This document shows, one piece after another, positions 16,020-24,330 of a stretch of 64,000 bases of DNA. Source of the stretch: Fictibacillus arsenicus (lineage in GTDB: Bacteria > Bacillota > Bacilli > Bacillales > Fictibacillaceae); the NCBI RefSeq assembly GCF_001642935.1, contig NZ_CP016761.1:1302001-1366000 (forward strand). Reading direction: 5' to 3'. A program made the translations under genes and the position numbers. Within the stretch, counting starts at the first letter, position 1. Every line of letters starts with the position of its first letter. Under the pieces are notes generated by a model. It was not told where the DNA came from. It searched no databases and saw only the letters and a list, made by a program, of their open reading frames with translations.

Positions 16020-17759
16020 CGCTTGTAACTCAAATTGTTTGGAATACAAATGAGCATAAACTCCACCGCGTTTGAGCAGCATGTCATGTGTGCCTTGCTC
16101 GGCAATTCCATTCTCGGTCAGCATGATGATCCGTTCAGCATTTCGAATTGTGGAAAGGCGATGGGCGATTACAATTGTTGTCCGTCCTTTAGCTAATGAT
16201 TCGAGTGATTCTTTAATAATGCTTTCACTTTCGTTATCAAGTGCACTTGTTGCCTCATCTAAAATGAGAACGGGCGGATTCTTTAAGAAAACCCGTGCGA
16301 TACTTAATCGCTGCTTTTGACCGCCTGAGAGTTTAACTCCTCGCTGTCCGATTTCAGAATGGTAGCCGTTTGGCAAACTCATGATAAAGTCATGGGCATT
16401 TGCATGCTTGGCAGCCGCAATAACTTCTTCATCAGTCGCCTCTGGATTTCCATAGCGAATATTTTCCATAACGGTTCCTGCAAACAGGTAAACATCTTGC
16501 TGTACGATCCCAATTGTTTTTCTTAATGAATGCAATTCGATATCACGCACGTCTACCCCGTCAAGAAAGACATTTCCACATGTCACATCATAAAAGCGGG
16601 GAATGAGTGAGCACAAAGTCGTTTTTCCTGCACCAGATGGACCCACCAAGGCTACGTATTCGCCTGGCTTCACATGCAGTGACAGCCCCTTTAGGACATA
16701 TTCCGTATGGTCTTCATAACGGAAAGATACGTGATGGAACTCCACATCACCATCAACGTCAGACAGAATAACAGCATAAGGTTTGTTTTCAATCGCTGGC
16801 TTTAGATTCATTATTTCTATAAATCGCTGAAAACCTGTGATTCCTTCTTGAAACTGTGTCGTCATATGGGTCAGTTTTTGAATGGGCTCGATCATAAAGT
16901 TGATATAAAGCAAGAATGTGATTAAGTCTGCTAAATCTAACTTCTGGCTAACAATACTGGCACTTCCAAAGACGATTACCGCGATTGTAATAAGCTGAAT
17001 AAATGTTTCTACTCCGTTGTAAAAGTACGCTTCACCTTTATAGGTATTTCTTCGGCTATCAAGAAAACGATTGTTTTCCCGGCTGAACTTTTCGATTTCG
17101 AGGTGTTCGTTAGCAAATGATTGTACGGCACGGATTCCCGAGAGACTATCTTCTACCTGTGCATTTACGTCGGCGATCCGCTCTTTATTTTCTTTAAATG
17201 ATCTGTTCAGCTTCTTATTAAAGTACAGTGCAAAGGCTCCTAAAAAGGGCAAAAAACAGAATACTGCAATCGTTAATGGTGCGTTAATAAAGAACAATAT
17301 GACAAACGCTCCAACAAATCGGGTCAAATATTTTACATAGTCTTCAGGACCGTGATGATAAAGCTCAGCAAGCATGAGAAGATCGGTCGTTACCCTGGAC
17401 ATAAGCTGGCCGGTCCGTTCTTTATCGTAAAAGCTAAAGGAAAGTTTTTGCATGTGTGCGAATAGTTCGCTGCGCAGATCTCTTTCCATAAGAGCTCCGA
17501 CTTCATGACCTTTATAGTCCAGAAAGTAGTTTGCTATATTCTGAATCACTGCTAAAACAAGCATCAGTCCGCCAATCCAATACACTTCACTTAGTGCATC
17601 AGATAAATTCCCTTCGAGTACATCTTTCGTAATGTAGCGAACGAGCAGCGGAAAAACAAGAGTCACAGAAGATACAAGTAAGGCACATAACAATACGCAT
17701 AGAAATATCTTTAAATACGGTTTGTAATAGGAAAAAAATTTTTTAACTGGAAAATGCAT
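16017..17759 (-). CDS. ABC exporter half-transporter (fused membrane and ATPase domains)
   Basis: A 580-residue type IV ABC exporter subunit, probably a homodimer. Six membrane helices lie in residues 1-320. The nucleotide-binding domain follows, with Walker A GPSGAGKTT, Q-loop VQQDVYLFAG, signature LSGGQKQR, Walker B VLILDEATSALD and H-loop IAHRLS. It is similar to YgaD-type or multidrug exporters; substrate unknown. AAAGGGG precedes the ATG. The mRNA leader (17760-17917) holds a 17-codon ORF and a long hairpin, suggesting control by ribosome stalling on the leader. Confidence 0.92.
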   Translation of the reverse strand: MHFPVKKFFSYYKPYLKIFLCVLLCALLVSSVTLVFPLLVRYITKDVLEGNLSDALSEVYWIGGLMLVLAVIQNIANYFLDYKGHEVGALMERDLRSELFAHMQKLSFSFYDKERTGQLMSRVTTDLLMLAELYHHGPEDYVKYLTRFVGAFVILFFINAPLTIAVFCFLPFLGAFALYFNKKLNRSFKENKERIADVNAQVEDSLSGIRAVQSFANEHLEIEKFSRENNRFLDSRRNTYKGEAYFYNGVETFIQLITIAVIVFGSASIVSQKLDLADLITFLLYINFMIEPIQKLTHMTTQFQEGITGFQRFIEIMNLKPAIENKPYAVILSDVDGDVEFHHVSFRYEDHTEYVLKGLSLHVKPGEYVALVGPSGAGKTTLCSLIPRFYDVTCGNVFLDGVDVRDIELHSLRKTIGIVQQDVYLFAGTVMENIRYGNPEATDEEVIAAAKHANAHDFIMSLPNGYHSEIGQRGVKLSGGQKQRLSIARVFLKNPPVLILDEATSALDNESESIIKESLESLAKGRTTIVIAHRLSTIRNAERIIMLTENGIAEQGTHDMLLKRGGVYAHLYSKQFELQA

Positions 17760-17791
17760 GATTTACCCCTTTGTGTGTTATTTAAATAAAC

Positions 17792-17872
17792 ACATATAAG
17801 GGAGTACACCGTTAAGAGAATCAAAACGATAAGCGGCGAATTTCTTCGTTAACCGGTTCCACCCTTATATGT
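17792..17872 (-). promoter_or_regulatory. Long leader hairpin upstream of the ABC exporter
   Basis: On the transcribed (minus) strand ACATATAAGGG (from 17872 to 17862) pairs with its complement at 17802-17792. The inner segments at 17857-17849 and 17815-17808 extend the stem (ACCG(g)TTAA). A second AT-rich palindrome at 17776-17794 lies nearer the gene. The upstream arm is inside a leader ORF, the layout of translation-dependent attenuators. Confidence 0.65.
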
Positions 17873-17902
17873 TTGTACGGTTTGATTCGTCATGTTTCTC
17901 AT
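17849..17902 (-). CDS. Putative 17-aa leader peptide of the ABC exporter
   Basis: The ORF MRNMTNQTVQTYKGGTG begins at ATG 17902 with a perfect AAGGAGG (17917-17911) eight bases upstream. Its last seven codons and stop lie in the 5' arm of the leader hairpin, so a translating or stalled ribosome would change the RNA fold. No other reason for so strong a ribosome binding site is seen. The peptide sequence itself matches nothing I know. Confidence 0.6.
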   Translation of the reverse strand: MRNMTNQTVQTYKGGTG

Positions 17903-18020
17903 GTGAATAGCCTCCTTATTTGTTGATACTTACATTGTAGATGATTTTATAAGGGAAAGAACATTAAATTTTTGTAATTAACTGAAAATTGTTTTTTAGC
18001 ACTGTTTTTCACAGCGTAAA

Positions 18021-18102
18021 TTGAGGGTTCACAGGTTCACTGCGTGAAAACTCACTAATCTTGCGTGAACGTGTAATAAATGTAGGAACACGTACCGAAA
18101 AA
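18021..18102. repeat. Array B1: short 20-bp repeats plus conserved palindromic tail
   Basis: Two units of 20-21 bp (18021-18040, 18041-18061; cores GAGGGTTCAC and GCGTGAAAAC) run into a tail, 18062-18102, with ACGTGT (18069-18074) and ACACGT (18088-18093). The tail is nearly identical to those at 3064 and 18211, including the 19-base offset between the two arms. Confidence 0.8.
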
Positions 18103-18110
18103 TTATTGGT

Positions 18111-18252
18111 TTGAGGGTTCCTCAGCTGATTTGAGCGTAGATCAGCAAGTTTGAGCGTACCTCGGCTATTTTGAGCGTAACTCATCTACTCTGAGCGTAG
18201 CTCAGCAATCTTGAGCGAACGTGTAATAAATGTAAGAACACGTACCGTAAAA
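18111..18252. repeat. Array B2: five exact 20-bp direct repeats plus conserved palindromic tail
   Basis: Units start at 18111, 18131, 18151, 18171 and 18191 with consensus TTGAGCGTAnCTCAGCnAnt, then a tail 18211-18252 with ACGTGT (18219-18224) and ACACGT (18238-18243). Together with B1 it fills most of the 17918-18342 gap. Only a stretch of AT-rich DNA remains on each side. Confidence 0.9.
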
Positions 18253-18369
18253 TCTTTTTTTCTCCAAAAAAATCAAACTTTTTTTCTGAATTAGTGATCC
18301 AAATCAAAACTCTCTTCGTTAGCTTTATGAATCTATCAAAAAATGTTCAAAAAAAGGAGAGAGTTAACC

Positions 18370-18699
18370 ATGAACAAGAAAATGAAAAAAGCATTAATTG
18401 CTGTTCCACTAAGTGTATCTTTATTAATCCCTACTTTTAGCGTAGCAGATGGGCATGGCCACGAAAGCCATAGCAAAGGTCAAATGTCTGCTGAGGTAAC
18501 GAACCCTGCAATCGATCTTCGTGCATCGTTAGACACTCTTTTATCCGAGCATGCTTTCTTAGCTGTAGTGATAAAACACACGCCATTTATGCGTGTGTTT
18601 TATTGTTTGTTAGTAAAAATAATGAATGAAAGGATGATTAAGGCAATACCTATTATTCCTGCACTTACGATTATTTCACCCCGTTTAAAATGGAAATAA
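18370..18699 (+). pseudogene. Truncated exported protein (5' part only)
   Basis: A good start (GGAGAGAG before ATG 18370), a signal peptide (KKALIAVPLSVSLLIPTFSVA) and a His-rich segment (DGHGHESH) lead to LRASLDTLLSEHAFLAVV. The frame then runs straight into a perfect terminator hairpin (18571-18603) and through antisense of the next gene to 18699. The natural gene body seems deleted between residue 67 and its terminator. I recall longer Bacillaceae proteins with an LRxxLDxLLSEHxxLAV segment, but cannot name them. A short secreted product could still be made. Confidence 0.6.
18571..18603. terminator. Bidirectional terminator
   Basis: ATAAAACACACGC (18571-18583) pairs perfectly with GCGTGTGTTTTAT (18591-18603). 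It serves the truncated plus-strand gene and the minus-strand membrane protein. Confidence 0.85.
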
Positions 18700-18860
18700 A
18701 CGTAAACAAATGTGTAATAAATCGTTAAAGCAATTATAAGAAATACGGCAGCAGTTATTATTTTAGATGTACTATATTCACTAAAGGATATTGTAAAGTG
18801 CAATATCCACGACAACAGTGATACCGCTCCAAACCTATATAGAAATTTTTCAGTATTCAT
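18600..18860 (-). CDS. Small membrane protein, three predicted helices
   Basis: An 86-residue protein with about three hydrophobic helices (AVSLLSWILHFTISF; IITAAVFLIIALTIYYTFVY; VSAGIIGIALIILSFIIF). AAAAGGA precedes ATG 18860, and it lies 11 bases after the end of the lipoprotein frame on the same strand, so the two were probably one operon. No family recognised. Confidence 0.65.
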   Translation of the reverse strand: MNTEKFLYRFGAVSLLSWILHFTISFSEYSTSKIITAAVFLIIALTIYYTFVYVYFHFKRGEIIVSAGIIGIALIILSFIIFTNKQ

Positions 18861-18871
18861 AACAAGTCCTT

Positions 18872-19392
18872 TTAATCCTTTATTCTTACTTTTGCCTTAG
18901 CTTCTCTAAATTCAAGTGTTCGATAAGGAACGATTATGAAGTTGTCGCTTCCACCTTCACACTCAGTTAAGGTTACACCACTATAATTGGGATCTATATT
19001 CTGGCAGTTCTAACTTCTTGTAATCCAATTAGGGTTTCCCCGCCACCCGTTAAATAAAAATCTTTCATTCCTAAAAATTTGTTGTCTATTTTGATTTGTC
19101 CGTCCTTTGTAGATATCGTATTTTCTACACTTTTTCCATCTTTCGTTACATTAACAAATGACAGTGCAGCTGACTCACTACTTTTCGATTTATTAATAAG
19201 TGCAAAAAGTTTATCTAAATTATGTATCTTATAATTAAGTGGGGGACTTTGACCCGTTTCTTGTAAAATCACATCTCCGTCCTTGATGCTATCTTCTAAT
19301 ACAAACGTTTTCTCCTCTTTAGCTTTCGGATCATCCTGACAACCCGTTAACCAAATCACGGATAGTATAAAAAATAGACTTAACTTCTTCAA
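18872..19392 (-). pseudogene. DUF4362-like lipoprotein gene with one-base frameshift
   Basis: The first frame (to 18994) has a lipobox signal peptide (FFILSVIWLTGC) and a conserved middle (NLDKLFALINKSK). The DUF4362-type ending continues in another frame down to TAA 18872: CQNIDPNYSGVTLTECEGG, then NFIIVPYRTLEFREAKA. One missing base near 19006 (AA read as A on the plus strand) explains the break, and restoring it gives 173 residues. As sequenced, the product loses its last Cys-containing 45 residues. Function of the family is unknown; surface-anchored. Confidence 0.75.
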
Positions 19393-19558
19393 ATCATCAC
19401 TCCCTCTTTTTTATTTATTACGAACAAATTAGAAAAAAGTTCCAATAAATAGATTACTAAGTGAGAATTTTAATCCTTTTATAAGAATTTCATGGAGGTA
19501 TGCAAATTGAAACGATTATACTGTAAAAAAGAAGTTAGGATATCCAGAAGGAAGTTAT

Positions 19559-19945
19559 GTGAAGATGAATAAAATTAAAACCTGGGCAAGAAATCTAAAA
19601 AAGTATGTATATGTTCTTTACTTCGCTTATAAGGATCCTAGAGTACCTTGGTATGCAAAGGTATTTACTGCATGTGTTGTTGCATATGCATTCAGTCCGA
19701 TTGATTTTATTCCTGACTTTATCCCTGTGTTGGGTTATCTTGATGACATTATTATCGTTCCTTTAGGGATCAAGCTTGCTTTAAAGATGATACCTAACGC
19801 GGTAATCAAGGATTGTGAAGAAAAAGCAGAAGAGTTGATGGTAAAGGGGAAACCGAAGAATTGGCTAGTTGGCACTTTAATCATTATCTTTTGGGGGATT
19901 ATTTTAATCTGGGGCAGTATGGCTATATTTCAATACATCAAATAA
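19559..19945 (+). CDS. YkvA-like DUF1232 membrane protein
   Basis: A 128-residue protein with the DUF1232 signature YAFSPIDFIPDFIPVLGYLDD at about residues 48-68. A hydrophobic C-terminal helix follows (LVGTLIIIFWGIILIWGSMAIF). The family is widespread and uncharacterised. AGAAGGAAG precedes GTG 19559; ATG 19565 is an equally possible start. Confidence 0.85.
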   Translation: MKMNKIKTWARNLKKYVYVLYFAYKDPRVPWYAKVFTACVVAYAFSPIDFIPDFIPVLGYLDDIIIVPLGIKLALKMIPNAVIKDCEEKAEELMVKGKPKNWLVGTLIIIFWGIILIWGSMAIFQYIK

Positions 19946-20079
19946 CGAAAGCGTCTCTCCTGTTGGAGGTCACTTTTTTTCTATTAAGCAGGGATTTCTG
20001 CAAAAACAATAGAAAAGAGTTCAAAGTGAATTACAGAAATTGGAGGATATCGATAACCCCGTGGGAGGGAAAGGAATAA

Positions 20080-20477
20080 ATGCTACACCTTGAAGAGAGA
20101 CCAAGAGCTTTTGCAGCTATCATTAAAGACAACTTAATCCTTATGGTTCGTGAAGAAACTGATCGTAAATCCTTCTGGACATTACCCGGCGGCGGGCTAG
20201 AGAACGCTGAATCTTTTGAAGAAGCTGTGATTCGTGAAGTCCGGGAAGAAGTAAACTTAGACGTAAAAGTCATAAAATACTTATTTTCAAGAAATTATGA
20301 ACTTGGTATTGAAAAGTGTTACTTAGTTGAACCGACAAACAATAAACCTCCTACATTAGGATACGATCCGGAATTACCAATGGATAATCAAAACCTTAAA
20401 GAGGTGCGTGGCACTCGTTAAAAAGTATGAAAGATGATTTACAGGTTAGTGAAGTTATTAAAGCTTTGAAAATCTAG
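20080..20477 (+). pseudogene. Nudix hydrolase gene with one-base frameshift near its end
   Basis: The Nudix box GGGLENAESFEEAVIREVREEV (about residues 38-59) is intact, so a diphosphate hydrolase acting on a nucleotide-type substrate is indicated. The frame ends early at 20421 (KEVRGTR). Adding one T at about 20409 restores the usual Nudix ending VRWHSLKSMKDDLQ and a stop at 20477, 132 residues in all. As sequenced the last helix is lost. Either a real lesion or a read error at TT. Confidence 0.75.
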
Positions 20478-20539
20478 CAAGTATATTAACCTGCCAAAAG
20501 GCGATAATTATGGATAACTATTTCAAGGAGTTGTCACGG

Positions 20540-21064
20540 ATGATCTTTATCTATAATGATTTTGGCGGTACACATACAACGGCACTAGCGGCGGCTTTTC
20601 ATCTAAAAAAACTACCGGCTCATGCTGAACTTACGAGAGAACAGATATTAAATATAGAATACTTTAACAAATTGGATACGTCTGATATGGGGAAGATTAT
20701 CTTCCACGGGGTGGATGAGGAAGGGCATTCCGTCTATACAGTCGGACGGGGGAACTCTAAAATATTCGTTCCTGGTTTAAAGGATATGTTTGAAATCCTC
20801 CAGAAAAGAAATGGAACAGAGGAACAATTAATCTTTTCAAACACATCACCGACAGTTCCTTTATCTATGACGGTTGGAGGATTTTTTTCAAGAAGACTAG
20901 GTATTGATTTTATTGGAGTACCTTTACTAGTGATGGGTGCTAAACAAGCTTCTGCTCAAATCGCTTATCTTGTTGAACATACAAAAGAAATGGCTAATAA
21001 ATCCTCTGAACAGGTCCTTATCATAGACAATAAAAAAGAACTTTTAATCACGGAAGTTAGTTAA
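20540..21064 (+). CDS. DUF3189 family protein
   Basis: A 174-residue protein opening with IFIYNDFGGTHTTALAAAFHLKKLP, typical of the DUF3189 family found in spore-forming Firmicutes, followed by a helical C-terminal part. Function unknown. ATG 20540 is preferred because AAGGAG lies nine bases upstream. It follows the Nudix gene and may be co-transcribed with it. Confidence 0.8.
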   Translation: MIFIYNDFGGTHTTALAAAFHLKKLPAHAELTREQILNIEYFNKLDTSDMGKIIFHGVDEEGHSVYTVGRGNSKIFVPGLKDMFEILQKRNGTEEQLIFSNTSPTVPLSMTVGGFFSRRLGIDFIGVPLLVMGAKQASAQIAYLVEHTKEMANKSSEQVLIIDNKKELLITEVS

Positions 21065-21083
21065 AACATCTTTTTCAGGGAAA

Positions 21084-21113
21084 ATGCTCCTCACTTGGTT
21101 AGGGGCTTTTTTA
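21084..21113 (+). terminator. Rho-independent terminator
   Basis: TGCTCCT pairs with AGGGGC(A via G-T), then TTTTTT. Confidence 0.6.
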
Positions 21114-21146
21114 TGTGGCATCATTCAAAGTGAATTCATAAGCAAT

Positions 21147-21174
21147 TAAAAAGCTTGGGGTATCCCCCAAGCTA
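21147..21174 (-). terminator. Rho-independent terminator
   Basis: AGCTTGGGG pairs with CCCCCAAGCT. On the minus strand it is followed by TTTTT and overlaps the stop codon of the coiled-coil gene. Confidence 0.8.
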
Positions 21175-21498
21175 TCTTTGTTCGTTCGTATCCTTCACAC
21201 TGGCAATCTCGATCTTTTCCACAAACATGTTAAATACGCTGCGTTTTTGTTCGAGCTTCTTCAGCTGTTCTTTCAGCTCATTGTATTTTTCCTCAAACGG
21301 CTGCTGGTAAGTCTTCTTAATGTTCTTGATCATTTCCTCGTTGATGGTGGATTGAATAACTTGTTTCGTAATCCCGAATTTATAAGAATAAAGCTGAAGT
21401 TCAGTCTTAACATTCTCGTACTCTTCATCAATTTCTTTCTTTTGTTTTTCAATCTCTTCTTTCCATTCAAGCAGAGCATCTTTTACATACGGCTCCAT
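21172..21498 (-). CDS. Coiled-coil hypothetical protein
   Basis: A 108-residue, highly charged, almost wholly helical protein (EEIEKQKKEIDEEYENVKTE and KYNELKEQLKKLEQKRSVF), so a coiled coil is likely. No membrane part. It has a terminator of its own and an AAGGAGGCA site before the ATG. Function unknown. Confidence 0.7.
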   Translation of the reverse strand: MEPYVKDALLEWKEEIEKQKKEIDEEYENVKTELQLYSYKFGITKQVIQSTINEEMIKNIKKTYQQPFEEKYNELKEQLKKLEQKRSVFNMFVEKIEIASVKDTNEQR

Positions 21499-21662
21499 CT
21501 TTTGCCTCCTTAAAGCAGTTCATTCGTAAGTCTAACTTTTTATGTACTCAATACACTATTTATAATGAGAAGCTCTTTTATGGGGGTATTTTCATACATT
21601 GACTAAATTTTTCCATAACTCTATGATTGAGATAAATACACTTAGAGAGGGTTAATTTCATT

Positions 21663-22112
21663 ATGAAACTAGAAACAGAAAGACTAACGATTGTACCTGT
21701 TGATCACCAGCTTGTTGAGAAGCTTTCGCCAGAAGATTACGAGATTCATGGCTTTATTAAGAGTTATCTTACGGATTTAAAAGAGGATGAGAGTTTGCTT
21801 GGATGGGGCGTTTGGTTTGTGATTGAAAAAGAGACTGGAAGGATTATTGGAGATACCGGATTCAAAGGGAAACCGGTGGATCAAACGGTTGAAATCGGTT
21901 ATGGCATCATTCCTTCTGCACAAGGAAGGGGATATGCAACAGAAGCGGTTAATGGCATCATAGATCGGGCGTTATCTACGAATCTCGTAAGTAATGTTGT
22001 CGCTGAATGTTTAGATGACAATATTGCTTCTGTAAAAGTTTTAGAAAAACTAGGATTTGAAAGAACGGGTACAGATGAAAATATGCTGAAGTGGAAGATA
22101 AGTCATCAGTAG
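21663..22112 (+). CDS. GNAT N-acetyltransferase (RimJ/L-like)
   Basis: A 149-residue acetyltransferase: LETERLTIVPVDHQLVEKL at the start, the acetyl-CoA loop SAQGRGYATEAVNGII, and C-terminal NIASVKVLEKLGFERTG. Acts on an unknown amine. AGAGAGGG precedes the ATG. The next gene starts 15 bases later, so they share a transcript. Confidence 0.88.
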   Translation: MKLETERLTIVPVDHQLVEKLSPEDYEIHGFIKSYLTDLKEDESLLGWGVWFVIEKETGRIIGDTGFKGKPVDQTVEIGYGIIPSAQGRGYATEAVNGIIDRALSTNLVSNVVAECLDDNIASVKVLEKLGFERTGTDENMLKWKISHQ

Positions 22113-22127
22113 AGAGGGGTTCAGCAT

Positions 22128-22853
22128 TTGCAAGAAAACTTCTTCCAAAGAAAAATGATGGCTTCGATTGTAACAGCAATCACTTTGGCAATGATTCTAG
22201 CTAGCATATCCATATATGATGATGCTGGCAGAACATCTGATTATGGAGAAGCTTTTTTAGCAGCCGGAATGCTGTATGGCATGTATGGTGGAGTCATTGT
22301 ACTGTTTTATGGATCTTTAATGTCGGCCGTAATTGAGTTTGTTATGAACAGATGGTTCAATATCAAAACTCCTATATATATTTTATTCCACGGTGTTTTT
22401 GGTCTGATCATGCTTAAAGTTCCAATTCTTGCTGTGTTCGGTGTTGCGGCAGCAATTCTTTATGCACTCATCGACAGGTGGATCCTTCATCGTATAAAAA
22501 AAGATAAACCAATTAAGATGATCATGTTAACTCCTATTACTCTTTTTGCGATGATTTGGTCTGTACTCAGTTTTATATCACCAGATCAGCCACCTTTTAC
22601 AGTCGAGGATGCAGTTGAGTTTGCAACGTCAGGTGTAGGAACCATAATTGATAAGTTTCCGAAAGAAGAAGGCGTCATTACGGTTGGAAACGCTACTAGA
22701 GAAACGAGTGTTAAAGAGATCGGGGATGAAGTGTACATCGTAACTTTTACTGAGACGTGGAAAGACGAGGATGCAGGGGGGCCGTGGTCGATCTCTTATA
22801 AAGTGGAACGAGGATCTTCAACGCTTTATGATCAAAGTCATAATGGATTGTAA
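22128..22853 (+). CDS. Membrane protein with C-terminal extracytoplasmic domain
   Basis: A 241-residue protein. About four helices lie in residues 10-160 (MMASIVTAITLAMILASISI; LYGMYGGVIVLFYGSLMSAV; YILFHGVFGLIML; MLTPITLFAMIWSVLSF). A beta-rich tail follows (VYIVTFTETWKDEDAGGPWSISYKVE). The start is TTG 22128 behind AGAGAGGGG; ATG 22155 is an alternative. Located between the GNAT gene and another membrane gene. Not recognised. Confidence 0.7.
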   Translation: MQENFFQRKMMASIVTAITLAMILASISIYDDAGRTSDYGEAFLAAGMLYGMYGGVIVLFYGSLMSAVIEFVMNRWFNIKTPIYILFHGVFGLIMLKVPILAVFGVAAAILYALIDRWILHRIKKDKPIKMIMLTPITLFAMIWSVLSFISPDQPPFTVEDAVEFATSGVGTIIDKFPKEEGVITVGNATRETSVKEIGDEVYIVTFTETWKDEDAGGPWSISYKVERGSSTLYDQSHNGL

Positions 22854-22874
22854 TTTGAGGGAGGGGGACTCACT

Positions 22875-23150
22875 TTGCTCGGCGTTGGATGGGTTTATCC
22901 GGTTATAGTAATAGGCATTATTATCATCGTTTCTTTTATAAAGTTGTATTTAAATCAGAACTGGAAGCTCTACTATACAGCATTTGGACAGGAAAATTAC
23001 TTTAAAGTCGTCTCACAATTACAGTCGGATGGTATCAAATATAAAGTTAAGGTTCCACTCCAATTTGATCGTGAACGATCTTTTAACGACAATACGCAGT
23101 ATGATATTTATGTAAAAAAGGATGAAGTACATCGAGCTTCAATAAAATAA
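22875..23150 (+). CDS. Small membrane-anchored protein
   Basis: A 91-residue protein: one N-terminal helix (VYPVIVIGIIIIVSFIKLYL), then a soluble alpha/beta segment (FKVVSQLQSDGIKYKVKV ... YDIYVKKDEVHRA). The pattern resembles small membrane-anchored ligand-binding folds of the DUF2007 kind, but this is only by eye. TTG 22875 follows GGGAGGGGG. It lies 21 bases after the preceding membrane gene. Confidence 0.65.
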   Translation: MLGVGWVYPVIVIGIIIIVSFIKLYLNQNWKLYYTAFGQENYFKVVSQLQSDGIKYKVKVPLQFDRERSFNDNTQYDIYVKKDEVHRASIK

Positions 23151-23171
23151 ACGGATGGTGACCTTTTTACA

Positions 23172-23801
23172 ATGACTAATTTTAAAGAGTGTATTACAAG
23201 TCAGGAAGAATTGAGAAATTTATTAGGAAATCCAAGTTTGAGAGGGCAAAATAAAGTGATTTCTACTATTGATCAGCATTGCAGAGAGTTTATAGGGAAG
23301 TCGCCTTTTCTAGTCCTCGCTACGTCAGATGCTGACGGAAACTGCGACAGCTCGCCTCGTGGTGACGCGCCAGGTTTCGTTTATGTGTTGGATGATAAGC
23401 ACCTCATTATTCCCGATCGTCCGGGGAACAAGCGTGTCGACTCGATGTTCAACATACTTGTAAATCCTAGAGTGGGGCTTCTCTTTCTCATACCTGGCAT
23501 GAGTGAAACGCTTAGGATTAATGGAGAAGCGGCAATTATTCGCGATGAAGATATTTTGGGGAAAATGGCGGTTAACGGGAAAACGCCGCTGTTAGGAATT
23601 GCTGTGAAAGTAGAGCAATGTTTCATGCATTGCGGCAAAGCCTTCAAACGTTCCGGGCTTTGGGAGCCAGATAGGTGGTCGGCTAAAGAGAACTTGCCGA
23701 ATGCCGCAAAGATATTAGCTGATCATGTGAACCTTCCGGGAATGACAGAAGATGTAGTTGCAGAAGCTCTATTAGATGGTTATAAGAATAAACTTTACTA
23801 G
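23172..23801 (+). CDS. PPOX-type flavoprotein (pyridoxamine-5'-phosphate-oxidase-like, MSMEG_1061 type)
   Basis: A 209-residue split-barrel flavoprotein. Residues 40-130 form the FMN-binding barrel (FLVLATSDADGNCDSSPRGD, HLIIPDRPGNKRVDSM, GLLFLIPGMSETLRINGEA). The C-terminal segment with MHCGKAFKRSGLW is typical of the MSMEG_1061-type FMN-dependent family. Likely a reductase or oxidase of an unknown small molecule. Confidence 0.87.
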   Translation: MTNFKECITSQEELRNLLGNPSLRGQNKVISTIDQHCREFIGKSPFLVLATSDADGNCDSSPRGDAPGFVYVLDDKHLIIPDRPGNKRVDSMFNILVNPRVGLLFLIPGMSETLRINGEAAIIRDEDILGKMAVNGKTPLLGIAVKVEQCFMHCGKAFKRSGLWEPDRWSAKENLPNAAKILADHVNLPGMTEDVVAEALLDGYKNKLY

Positions 23802-23886
23802 GGGTCTTATTCCTCAGAGCGGGAGAGTGTAACAAGTTGTCTCCTTGTGAATATGATGTATTGAATATTTTTTAGGAGGCTTTCTT

Positions 23887-24225
23887 TTGCACTACGGCAA
23901 AGACAATGCTGGGTATCATATGCCCAACGAGAATTACCACATGAAGAAGGATGGACATCATGATTGGATGAACATCTGCAAGCAAAGATTAGGACAATAT
24001 TGCGAGGTGGAAATGGCAAACGGCAAGGTCTATCAAGGCAAAATCCACAGCTATGACAATGAAAACATGTATATGGTGATGCAAACGCAAGACCGTTCAG
24101 AGCGTGTATTTGGATTTGGTCCAGGATTTGGTTTTCCTTTCTTTGCAGGGCCTTTCTTTCCTGGTTTCGGACTTTTCGGTTTCCCGTTTTTTGGAATCCG
24201 GAGATTTAGACGTTTTTGGTGGTAA
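23887..24225 (+). CDS. Small Sm-like protein with Gly/Phe-rich tail
   Basis: A 112-residue protein. Residues 30-65 look like an Sm/LSm-type barrel (QRLGQYCEVEMANGKVYQGKIHSYDNENM). The rest is a hydrophobic Gly-Phe-Pro tail (FGFGPGFGFPFF, FFPGFGLFGFPFFGIRRF) of a kind seen in spore-associated Bacillus proteins. His-rich start. TTG 23887 follows AGGAGG. Spore association is inference from composition only. Confidence 0.7.
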   Translation: MHYGKDNAGYHMPNENYHMKKDGHHDWMNICKQRLGQYCEVEMANGKVYQGKIHSYDNENMYMVMQTQDRSERVFGFGPGFGFPFFAGPFFPGFGLFGFPFFGIRRFRRFWW

Positions 24226-24240
24226 TCTATCTTAAATATC

Positions 24241-24277
24241 AGCAATGATTCCATTTTAGGAATTATTGCTTTTTTAT
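24241..24277 (+). terminator. Rho-independent terminator
   Basis: AGCAATGATTCC pairs with GGAATTATTGCT, followed by TTTTTTA. Confidence 0.8.
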
Positions 24278-24330
24278 TTCCTCGAAAATGTAAAATTATG
24301 TTATATACTTAAAGGGGAGGAGATTTGAAT

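Noticed and set aside
17840-17875. AAGGGTGGAACCGG on the minus strand looks like a T-box core.
   Set aside because: No AGUA/GNUG stem I or specifier region lies upstream, and the sequence is inside a well-started 17-codon ORF and a long stem. Treated as leader attenuator.
18021-18252. Regular 20-bp repeats could be read as a CRISPR array.
   Set aside because: Units are contiguous with no spacers, they are degenerate, and no cas genes are present.
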